Assembly (NCBI GenBank): GCA_046761005.1
Contig: JBHIFI010000041.1
Location: 1 to 14,040, forward strand
Length of the DNA stretch: 14,040 nucleotides
Direction: 5' to 3'
From: JAGMCJ01 sp046761005
GTDB lineage: Archaea; Thermoplasmatota; Thermoplasmata; RBG-16-68-12; JAGMCJ01
The position numbers were made by a program, and so were the translations under genes. Every line of letters starts with the position of its first letter. Within the stretch, counting starts at the first letter, position 1. Under the pieces are notes generated by a model. That model was not told where the DNA came from, did no database searches, and saw only the letters and a list, made by a program, of their open reading frames with translations. Below, piece by piece: positions 7,996-14,000 of the stretch.

Positions 7996-8046
7996 TAATA
8001 TATAAGTTTGTTGGTACACTTCACGCCTCTGAGGCCGCCGCCCTAA

Positions 8047-8064
8047 CAACTCGCTACGCAGTTG
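8047..8064. repeat. Small inverted repeat after the regulator gene
   Basis: CAACT (8047-8051) and AGTTG (8060-8064) can form a 5-bp stem with an 8-nt loop just downstream of the regulator stop. There is no T-tract behind it on the minus strand, so a terminator role is unproven. Confidence 0.25.
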
Positions 8065-8076
8065 GGCAAACCGGAA

Positions 8077-9081
8077 TCAGTTATCTGCCAGATAGTATCT
8101 CTTTAATCTTCCGTCCCTCTCAAACCTAAGAATGCCTTCCCTGCTAAGGTTCCGTAGGTTATAGCTCACGCACTGCTGGCTTACACCCAATTCCTTGGAG
8201 ATGTCTGCCTGCGTGGCTCCATCGGAATTCTTTATCACCTCTACCACGCCCATTTGCAAATCACTGAGCTTTATTCCCTTGTCCCTAGGAATTCTCATAT
8301 CCACGGGATAGAATCTTTTCAGAACGCCATCTCTGTAGGATTTTATGAACCCTTGAATCTCCAGGGTCCTGAGGTGATGGGAGAGTGTTCCGTTGGTGAC
8401 CTTGAGATGTTCCCTTATGGCATTGTAGTGTTCACCTGGATGAGACATTATGAAACCGTAGATCTGCCCCCGTACGAAGTGATCCAGTATCTCTTCCTTC
8501 TTGAGCCTCGTATATAGGGGAAATATCAGAGTCCTAAACACTCCATACCAGCCAGCCTCTGTACTGAAAATGGCTGCCGCGATGAGAACGCTTAATCCGA
8601 TGGAGACCGCTTCTGTTCCCTTCTCAATACGCAATGGAGGGGAAGGTGCAAACACTGTAATGGAAAGACTATCGCTATCTGGTATGCAGTCTCCTTTCTC
8701 AACGGAGATTTCGATTCTGTACTCGTCCTGCCCCCCTGTCGAAGCTGTAAAATCGAATGATATCTCACCAGCAGAATTTGTGATAAACTCCCTCTCCATG
8801 TGATTTCCGGCGGGTGTCAAGATGGACACTTTCACCGTCGTGTCTGGAACTGGAACATTATGCTGGTCAACAACACTAACATGGATAGGGATAACACTCC
8901 CGCTGTCAATTATATCGAAATCCGAGTGAACGTGTAAGAACAGCTGAGTCTGATCGGTCATTGCAATGTCGGCGACTTGGCCGAACCTTTCCCCTGCTGA
9001 TGCTCCTCCCACTACAAAGGCAAATGCCAAAAAGAAGGAAAGAAGAATCAGTGACAGGAGGGGTCTCACTCTCACCCACAT
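8077..9081 (-). CDS. Membrane-spanning one-component regulator: Ig-like ectodomain plus tandem winged helix-turn-helix
   Basis: Predicted transcription regulator of the adjacent transporter. The start is ATG 9081 (334 residues), only 2-3 nt from the start site predicted from the TATA box at 9106-9112; a TTG at 9084 is less likely. Residues 1-29 are a signal peptide or first membrane helix. Residues about 45-145 are an Ig-like (bacterial Ig/invasin-type) domain with the motif VDQHNVPVPDTTV (71-83). A membrane helix follows at about 157-175. The cytoplasmic part has two winged-helix domains: 200-260 (HYNAIREHLKVTNGTLSHHLRTLE) and 272-332 (TQADISKELGVSQQCVSYNLRNL). Their wings are almost the same (RDGVLKRFYP and RDGRLKRYYL). 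This layout, sensing outside and binding DNA inside on one chain, is known among archaeal proteins. Control of the shared operator and of its own gene is inference. Confidence 0.85.
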   Translation of the reverse strand: MWVRVRPLLSLILLSFFLAFAFVVGGASAGERFGQVADIAMTDQTQLFLHVHSDFDIIDSGSVIPIHVSVVDQHNVPVPDTTVKVSILTPAGNHMEREFITNSAGEISFDFTASTGGQDEYRIEISVEKGDCIPDSDSLSITVFAPSPPLRIEKGTEAVSIGLSVLIAAAIFSTEAGWYGVFRTLIFPLYTRLKKEEILDHFVRGQIYGFIMSHPGEHYNAIREHLKVTNGTLSHHLRTLEIQGFIKSYRDGVLKRFYPVDMRIPRDKGIKLSDLQMGVVEVIKNSDGATQADISKELGVSQQCVSYNLRNLSREGILRFERDGRLKRYYLADN

Positions 9082-9105
9082 CAATACAGTTTATCTTGAA
9101 CCAAC

Positions 9106-9112
9106 TATTTAA
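9106..9112 (-). promoter_or_regulatory. TATA box of the regulator gene
   Basis: TTAAATA on the minus strand, four bases after operator copy 3, and identical to the dppB TATA box. The predicted start (about 9083) makes the regulator mRNA essentially leaderless. Confidence 0.6.
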
Positions 9113-9116
9113 TCTC

Positions 9117-9135
9117 ATTTGTACGTCTTTTTGTA
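9117..9135 (-). promoter_or_regulatory. Shared 19-bp operator, copy 3 (regulator promoter, divergent region)
   Basis: The minus strand reads TACAAAAAGACGTACAAAT. It lies between the TATA box of the regulator (9106-9112, minus) and that of the zinc-ribbon gene (9138-9145, plus). A bound protein could therefore autoregulate the regulator and also affect the divergent gene. Confidence 0.75.
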
Positions 9136-9137
9136 TC

Positions 9138-9145
9138 ATATAAAA
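9138..9145 (+). promoter_or_regulatory. Probable TATA box of the zinc-ribbon gene
   Basis: ATATAAAA, two bases from operator copy 3. A start near 9168 would leave a leader of about 65-100 nt, depending on the start codon used. Confidence 0.45.
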
Positions 9146-9268
9146 TCCTTGCTGTCCCTCCAGCACTTGAAAGCGGCCGCTCAGCTCATATTAGTTCCAG
9201 CCGTTGATAATGCCACAAAAAGCTTTTCTATCATGGAATCCCCTGCACGATGTGTGCGACCGTCCAAA

Positions 9269-10231
9269 ATGAAGGTGTGCAGGATATGCACCGCTGTGCT
9301 GAGTGACGAGGATTTCTGTCCAATTTGCGGAGCTCCTTCCCAAGAGCCAAGAAAAGACACACATTCTTTGCCCATCGAGGTGGAGCAGTTGCCCACACCT
9401 GCAGAGGATTCGACTGGATGCTGTATTGTCTGCGGAATTCCATTTGAAGGCCAGATATGCGAAATGTGCGGATCTCCAAAAATTGAGGTCAAAGAGAAAA
9501 GGCTAGAGTTCAGGTGCCCCTTCTGCGAAAAGGCTGTTGACCCAAATGCAACTAGCTGTCCCCATTGCGGAATCGACTATGTGAATAGAGAAAGTGAAAA
9601 AGATATCAATTACAGGTGTCCAGTTTGCGGGAAGGTCGTCAGTCTCCTGGAGGACAGGTGTGCCAGTTGCGGAACTCGCATATGGTTCGATTTCGAGTCG
9701 GAGAAGAAGTCTATCTCCAGATTCCTTTGTCCCCTGTGCGGGGAAGAGGTCGATCCCGAATGGAAAACCTGTCAAGAATGCGGATCAGGAATATGGATTG
9801 GTGATGAGGACATCAGAGAATCGGCTGCAGCAGCCATCGAGAACGCCTCGGCTAGCATAGAGAGAGAGAAATCAAAGGCTCCCGCCGATCTTGCTCGAGC
9901 GGAAGTAGTCCTCATCACTGCGAAAGAGGCGTTCAACAATGGTGACTATTTCGCAGCGAACAGGGCGGCCAATCTGAGCGCTGAGATAGGCAAATCCACA
10001 ATTCTGCAGACTAAGATATTCCAGGAAGCCGTTAGAAGGGCTCAATCCAAGATCACGTATCTTCAGAAAAAAGGGGGCGACACATCAGATGCCATCGACC
10101 TTCTTAGGAGAGCTGTCAAAGTGAAGCGGATAGGGAACATCCGAGGTGCAGTCAGACTTGCAATAAAGTCTAGGATAAAGGCCGAGGACGCCGTTCCATC
10201 CCCCAGACTTTCCGAAATCGATTTGGAATGA
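9269..10231 (+). CDS. Five-zinc-ribbon protein with helical C-terminal region
   Basis: Function not known. From ATG 9269 the protein has 320 residues and opens directly with the first metal site. Five four-Cys sets follow: C4/C7/C17/C20, C52/C55/C64/C67, C83/C86/C97/C100, C117/C120/C131/C134 and C154/C157/C168/C171. The last three have the form CPxCxxxV(D/S)...CxxC(G). After residue about 183 the chain is Ala/Lys/Glu-rich and helical, with TPR-like spacing (EVVLITAKEAFNNGDYFAANRAANLSAEI; DAIDLLRRAVKVKRIGNIRGAVRLAIKSRIKAEDA), which suggests a protein- or nucleic-acid-binding scaffold. There is no signal peptide, so it is cytoplasmic. ATG 9233 is an in-frame alternative (12 more residues); neither start has a clear Shine-Dalgarno site. 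It is divergent from the regulator across operator copy 3. Confidence 0.8.
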   Translation: MKVCRICTAVLSDEDFCPICGAPSQEPRKDTHSLPIEVEQLPTPAEDSTGCCIVCGIPFEGQICEMCGSPKIEVKEKRLEFRCPFCEKAVDPNATSCPHCGIDYVNRESEKDINYRCPVCGKVVSLLEDRCASCGTRIWFDFESEKKSISRFLCPLCGEEVDPEWKTCQECGSGIWIGDEDIRESAAAAIENASASIEREKSKAPADLARAEVVLITAKEAFNNGDYFAANRAANLSAEIGKSTILQTKIFQEAVRRAQSKITYLQKKGGDTSDAIDLLRRAVKVKRIGNIRGAVRLAIKSRIKAEDAVPSPRLSEIDLE

Positions 10232-10233
10232 GT

Positions 10234-10275
10234 GACGGACCTAGTTGGGAACGTGATTTGAGCGATGTGTCCGTC
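10234..10275. repeat. Inverted repeat behind the zinc-ribbon gene
   Basis: GACGGAC (10234-10240) and GTCCGTC (10269-10275) are perfect complements around a 28-nt spacer. They start three bases after the zinc-ribbon stop. The long loop and lack of a T-run right after make a terminator only a weak possibility. It lies upstream of the ferredoxin promoter and could be a protein site. Confidence 0.3.
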
Positions 10276-10289
10276 CCACCACAACAGAC

Positions 10290-10297
10290 TTTTTAAT
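10290..10297 (+). promoter_or_regulatory. TATA box of the ferredoxin-aldehyde oxidoreductase operon
   Basis: TTTTTAAT. A start about 26 bases downstream falls near 10319, a few bases before ATG 10326. This favours that start over ATG 10302. Confidence 0.55.
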
Positions 10298-10325
10298 CCC
10301 GATGCAGATTCCAGACGGGGATAGG

Positions 10326-10775
10326 ATGAGGGCGATTGTTCCGCATTTGGATCTCTGCACCGGTTGCAGAATGTGCGAGATGGTCTGTTCCCTTCACCAT
10401 GAAGTAGTTGTGAATAGAGAATGGGCCAGAATAAGGGTGCATAGAAAGGGTATCGACCATAACGTCCCAGTCATCTGCAATCAAGGAACTTCCTGCAACA
10501 AGGAGTGCGCCAAGGTATGCCCTGTTGAGTGCATCAGAAATCTCAGCGGTCCTGCACTTGAAGTTGTTCGCGAGGAATGCACCGGATGTGGAGAATGTAT
10601 CGAGGCCTGTCCCTTTGATGCCATCCATATGAGGAATGACATCGCTTTCAAATGCGACCTCTGCAACGGTGACCCGACCTGCATGAAATTCTGCTCGTTA
10701 GATGCGATAACTTATGAGGAAGGGATTCCCGAGGAATTTGAAAGGGCTAGGGATATTGCTGGGGTGATGAAGTGA
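10326..10775 (+). CDS. Four-cluster [4Fe-4S] ferredoxin, small subunit of an aldehyde oxidoreductase
   Basis: Electron-transfer subunit (149 residues) inferred to pass electrons from the tungsten enzyme encoded next to it. Four cysteine groups are visible: C11/C14/C17/C21, C51/C57/C61/C65, C85/C88/C91/C95 (CTGCGECIEACP) and C110/C113/C119/C123. This is enough for four [4Fe-4S] clusters, as in the HycB/WOR5 small-subunit type. The second group is spaced C-x5-C-x3-C-x3-CP rather than the commoner CxxCx4CxxxCP. ATG 10326 is preferred because of the TATA box at 10290-10297 and the GGGGAT just upstream; ATG 10302 would add eight residues. No signal peptide, so it is cytoplasmic. The stop codon overlaps the GTG start of the next gene. 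Confidence 0.9.
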   Translation: MRAIVPHLDLCTGCRMCEMVCSLHHEVVVNREWARIRVHRKGIDHNVPVICNQGTSCNKECAKVCPVECIRNLSGPALEVVREECTGCGECIEACPFDAIHMRNDIAFKCDLCNGDPTCMKFCSLDAITYEEGIPEEFERARDIAGVMK

Positions 10776-12598
10776 AGGGCTTTGCGGGAAACATTTTGAA
10801 GATCGATCTAACCTCAGGGTCATCTGACAAGTCCCCCCTTCCTAGCTCTCTCGCGGATAAGTACCTTGGTGGGACGGGCTTCGCTGCCAGATTCTTGTAC
10901 GATAACATGGAGCCTCATGTGGATGCCTTCGAGCCCTCCAATATGCTCGTTCTTGCGCCGGGCCTCTTCAATGGATTTCCCGTTCCCACCGGCGGGAAGG
11001 TGCTATTTTGCGCCAAATCCCCACTGACGGGAACTGTAGCCGAGTCAGTAATGGGCGGGAGGATAGGAGCCGAACTCAAGAGGGCGGGGTACGACCTCCT
11101 GCTCGTTTCGGGGAAATCAGACTCGCTCTCCTATCTCTTCATAGAAGATGAAAATGTTGAGATAAGGGATGCGGAGGACCTCTGGGGAAGGGATACCCGA
11201 GAGACCGCGCAAGAAATCAGAAGGAATGAGGGCGATGCGGTCGTCGCATGCATCGGAATCGCTGGAGAAAACCTCGTCAGGTATGCGTGCATCGATTGCG
11301 AGGATAGACAATCTGGAAGGGGCGGTCTCGGAGCGGTAATGGGCTCAAAGAATCTGAAAGCGATCGCAGTGAAGGGGTCAGGTGATCTTATACCGCATGA
11401 CGCGAGCAAGCTGATGGACCGATGCCTTCACTATTATGAAAGAATGCTCGAAAGTCCAGCTTTCAAGGATGACACAAAATATGGGACGGGGGAGTTCCTC
11501 GAGTGGGTAAACTCGGAGAAGGGAACTTTCCCCACCAGAAACTGGAGAGAGAGTGTCTTTGATGACAGAGAGAATATCGATCCCTATCACTGGGCCCCGC
11601 TGTACACGAAAAGAAATAACGCATGTTTCGCTTGCACGAAGCCTTGTGGGAGGATATTCGGAATTGATGAGGGAAAATATGCGGGATTGAGGATAGATGG
11701 CATAGAATACGAGCTGCTCTACTCCCTTGGTGGCCTCTGTGGAATGGGGGAAATCGAAGAGCTGGCAAAGGCGAATGAGCTGTGCGACCTCTATGGCCTT
11801 GATGGCATATCTGCGGGTGCTTCCGTCGCCTTCGCCATGGACCTTTTCGAAAATGGAATTCTCACCAGAGAAGATACTGATGGTGTTGACCTGAATTTCG
11901 GAAACCCAGAATCGGAGTTGAAGCTGATTGAGATGATTGCAAAGAGAGAGGGTTTAGGCGACTTGCTCGCAGAAGGGGTGAAGCTAGCGAGCGAAAAGAT
12001 CGGAAGGGGGGCTGGGGAATATGCTGTCCATGTGAAGGGTATGGAACCTCCAGCATACGACATCAGAGGGATCAAGGGTATGGCCTTGGCTTTCATGACA
12101 TCGACGAGAGGTGCTTGCCACCTTCGAAGTTGCGCATATGCCTTGGAACTCACTGGAAAGTTCTGGAAATTCGAGGGAGTTGACAGATTCTCAACAGAAG
12201 GCAAGGGGGTTGAAATCAAAGAGCTTGAGGATTTGATGACGGTCTACGACATACTCGGCGTCTGCAAGTTCTCCAGGGGATTCTTCTTCGTAGAGGGTTT
12301 CATTAACATCATCTATTCCATCACGGGTCTGAAGTACTCAGAGTCGGAAATTCTGAGAGTTGGAGAGAGGGTCAACAATCTGAAGCAAATGTTCAACTTG
12401 AGGGAGGGGATCGGAAGGACCGACTCCAGGCTACCGAAGAGGCTTCTGACTCTTCCCATCCCAGAGGGTCCATCCAAAGGTCATGTGGTAACAGAAGAAG
12501 AAATGGAGAAGATGCTGGACGACTATTATGAGACGAGAAAATGGGATGAAAAAGGATCGCCTTCCGAAGAAAAACTCAAGGAGCTAGATCTCGTCTAA
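10772..12598 (+). CDS. aor: Aldehyde ferredoxin oxidoreductase family protein (tungstopterin enzyme)
   Basis: Large subunit (608 residues, normal for the family) predicted to oxidise an aldehyde to the carboxylate and give electrons to the ferredoxin subunit. The start is GTG 10772, overlapping the upstream stop as GTGA, with GGTGA four nt ahead. The N-terminal pterin domain shows YLGGTGFAARFLY (31-43) and ESVMGGRIGAELKRAGYD (91-108). The [4Fe-4S] ligands are C285, C288, C292 (CFACTKPC) and C498 in the DILGVC motif. Active-site-type residues are E313 or nearby (IEYELLYSLGGLCG) and H450 in STRGACHLR. The DIRGIKGMALAF stretch (430-441) binds the second pterin in relatives. Pairing with a four-cluster subunit resembles WOR5 or BamBC rather than homodimeric AOR. 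The substrate is unknown; cofactor synthesis genes are not in the window. It overlaps the convergent roadblock gene by its stop codon. Confidence 0.95.
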   Translation: MKGFAGNILKIDLTSGSSDKSPLPSSLADKYLGGTGFAARFLYDNMEPHVDAFEPSNMLVLAPGLFNGFPVPTGGKVLFCAKSPLTGTVAESVMGGRIGAELKRAGYDLLLVSGKSDSLSYLFIEDENVEIRDAEDLWGRDTRETAQEIRRNEGDAVVACIGIAGENLVRYACIDCEDRQSGRGGLGAVMGSKNLKAIAVKGSGDLIPHDASKLMDRCLHYYERMLESPAFKDDTKYGTGEFLEWVNSEKGTFPTRNWRESVFDDRENIDPYHWAPLYTKRNNACFACTKPCGRIFGIDEGKYAGLRIDGIEYELLYSLGGLCGMGEIEELAKANELCDLYGLDGISAGASVAFAMDLFENGILTREDTDGVDLNFGNPESELKLIEMIAKREGLGDLLAEGVKLASEKIGRGAGEYAVHVKGMEPPAYDIRGIKGMALAFMTSTRGACHLRSCAYALELTGKFWKFEGVDRFSTEGKGVEIKELEDLMTVYDILGVCKFSRGFFFVEGFINIIYSITGLKYSESEILRVGERVNNLKQMFNLREGIGRTDSRLPKRLLTLPIPEGPSKGHVVTEEEMEKMLDDYYETRKWDEKGSPSEEKLKELDLV

Positions 12599-12936
12599 GC
12601 CTCACTCGTACGAGCCAAGATGTCCTGAACGGAACTATCAACCTCCTCAATGCTCTTATCCGTAGGAACAGCGACGACGAGGAGGGTCCGCTTTCCAGCA
12701 TTGTATATCAATATCCTCAGGTCTTCCGTCTCCACGACTACCCTAGACGGCTCATCCTTTCCTAGTTCCGTTGCTGCAGTTATACTAGCTCCGACGATTG
12801 TGGCACTCATGATTCCGAATGTTTCGAGTGACACATCACTCGGAACGTCCGATGACATCATCAGACCATCCTTGCCTATCAATGCAGACGCGACCGCACC
12901 GCACGTTTCTCTCAACTGCTTAAGCATATCTTCCAT
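12595..12936 (-). CDS. Roadblock/LC7 domain protein
   Basis: Small single-domain protein (113 residues) of the roadblock/LC7 fold, which in prokaryotes typically partners small Ras-like GTPases or acts as a dimeric platform. The pattern is typical: a first helix (MLKQLRETCGAVASALIGKDGLMMSSDVP), a long middle helix (GIMSATIVGASITAATELG), a strand pair (SRVVVETEDLRILIYNAG, TLLVVAVPTD) and a last helix (EEVDSSVQDILAR). The start is ATG 12936, with GGAGTG 6 nt upstream overlapping the V4R stop codon; an upstream in-frame start at 12978 would lie inside the V4R gene. No MglA-type GTPase is visible in this window. The V4R gene 5 nt upstream is its most likely partner. Its stop overlaps that of the convergent oxidoreductase gene. 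Confidence 0.85.
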   Translation of the reverse strand: MEDMLKQLRETCGAVASALIGKDGLMMSSDVPSDVSLETFGIMSATIVGASITAATELGKDEPSRVVVETEDLRILIYNAGKRTLLVVAVPTDKSIEEVDSSVQDILARTSEA

Positions 12937-12941
12937 ATCCG

Positions 12942-13355
12942 TCACTCCACGTTCTCGGGCTCTATGATGAACACACAACTATTCTTTCCCATGCTCTCGC
13001 AACTTGTCTCTACACATCTCACTCTTCTGCCAAGATGCTCTTCATATACTCTGGATATTATTCCCCTGACTCTGTGGCAGGTTTCTGTGTCGCTGTCCGC
13101 TCTTGTCTCCACAGACCCTTTGACGATTGCCTCGTTCTCCCTGAAATTGACTGAATCCGCCCACCCTCTTGCCTTCATGATATTGGCAGCCACATCGAAG
13201 TAACTATCTTCGTTCTTTTTCGCAATCTTGGCAATCTCGGCTCCAAAGAGAGTTCCCTCGAAAAAGAAGAGCCCGTGACAAGCATACGACATGATGCTCT
13301 CATAGAGCTGCCTCACCTTGGTCAGTTCATCCTGAGAAATCTTCACAAACTTCAT
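12942..13355 (-). CDS. V4R (4-vinyl reductase) domain protein
   Basis: Compact V4R-domain protein (137 residues). V4R domains are predicted small-molecule sensors, found in BchJ-like proteins and in the sensor parts of XylR/DmpR regulators. Here there is no attached DNA-binding domain. The hallmarks are a first helix ending in a Gly/Ala/Phe-rich stretch (YACHGLFFFEGTLFGAEIA, 24-42) and the C-terminal Cys signature C93-H...C114-VETS-C119-ESMGKNS-C127-VF. I chose ATG 13355 because a TATA box (13383-13392) predicts a start near 13362; in-frame ATG 13472 would overlap the CBS gene. The gene lies 5 nt before the roadblock gene, so the two are one transcript and perhaps one complex. The ligand is unknown. 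Confidence 0.85.
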   Translation of the reverse strand: MKFVKISQDELTKVRQLYESIMSYACHGLFFFEGTLFGAEIAKIAKKNEDSYFDVAANIMKARGWADSVNFRENEAIVKGSVETRADSDTETCHRVRGIISRVYEEHLGRRVRCVETSCESMGKNSCVFIIEPENVE

Positions 13356-13382
13356 TCCTAGTAGCCGCAGGATGTGCAGGTG

Positions 13383-13392
13383 AATAATAAAA
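13383..13392 (-). promoter_or_regulatory. TATA box of the V4R-roadblock operon
   Basis: TTTTATTATT on the minus strand, just past the CBS gene stop, about 33 bases ahead of ATG 13355. This gives a nearly leaderless mRNA separate from the CBS gene. Confidence 0.45.
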
Positions 13393-13404
13393 GTTTTGAT
13401 ATGG

Positions 13405-13953
13405 TTATCTCTCGCGGCAATCCCTGCATAGAAGCTGACCCTGAACTTCCTGGAGATCGTAAACGAATACACGACAGAGCTCGCAGTACCCCTGCGCTCC
13501 TGAGAGCTTGAGATCTTGAGGTGATATTCTAGAAATCTCCCTTGTCAGCTCAATCAGATTAGGCCATATTTGGAGAATATCATTCTCTGTCACAATTCCG
13601 AGAAGTTTGTTCTTCTCTGAAACGACAAGCCTTCTGATTTTGTTCTTTGCCATAAGCTTGGCGGCCTCTTCAATCGAATCGTGGGGGTGAATCGTCTTCA
13701 CGGGACTGCTCATAATTTCCTTCACTTTGATCTTCGACGGTTTTGCGTCATTTGCCACTACTTTCGCTACGATGTCCTTTTCCGTTACTATGCCCACAGG
13801 TCTTCCTTTCCTGACAACAATCAAGCTTCCAATGCCCTTATCTTTCATCAACTTGGAAACTAGGTCAATCGTCTCCTTCGGCCCAACTGAGACTGGATTT
13901 CTCGACATCACTTCCATGACTGGAACCCTGAGGTCCGCCTTCCTCAACACCAT
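13405..13953 (-). CDS. CBS-domain pair protein with C-terminal zinc ribbon
   Basis: Cytoplasmic protein (182 residues) with a Bateman pair of CBS domains (about 12-65 and 76-130), which usually bind adenine nucleotides or S-adenosylmethionine and act as energy or ligand sensors. Both repeats have the typical VMSRNPVSVGPKETI / IMSSPVKTIHPHDSI start and GIVTEKDI / GIVTENDI end. After a helix (about 131-148) comes a four-Cys site, C157/C160 and C176/C179 (CELC ... CRDC), a likely zinc ribbon. The ATG at 13953 matches the start predicted from TTTAAAT at 13976-13982, with GGGAG just before it. It reads toward the V4R and roadblock genes but has its own promoter and a 49-nt gap. The target is unknown. 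Confidence 0.9.
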   Translation of the reverse strand: MVLRKADLRVPVMEVMSRNPVSVGPKETIDLVSKLMKDKGIGSLIVVRKGRPVGIVTEKDIVAKVVANDAKPSKIKVKEIMSSPVKTIHPHDSIEEAAKLMAKNKIRRLVVSEKNKLLGIVTENDILQIWPNLIELTREISRISPQDLKLSGAQGYCELCRVFVYDLQEVQGQLLCRDCRER

Positions 13954-13975
13954 ATCTCCCTATGAAGGTGTCTTG

Positions 13976-13982
13976 ATTTAAA
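13976..13982 (-). promoter_or_regulatory. TATA box of the CBS gene
   Basis: TTTAAAT on the minus strand, centred about 26 bases from ATG 13953. This implies a leaderless transcript. Confidence 0.55.
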
Positions 13983-14000
13983 GATTGTGAATATACAAGA

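Noticed and set aside
7995..8005. TATA-like run upstream of operator copy 2 as the main promoter
   Set aside because: The other two operator copies both lie upstream of their TATA box at 3-4 nt spacing, which matches 7966-7973 instead. A secondary promoter cannot be excluded.
9119..9268. ATG 9119 as the zinc-ribbon gene start
   Set aside because: It would begin inside the operator and upstream of the TATA box at 9138-9145. The added residues have no zinc-ribbon or other recognisable features.
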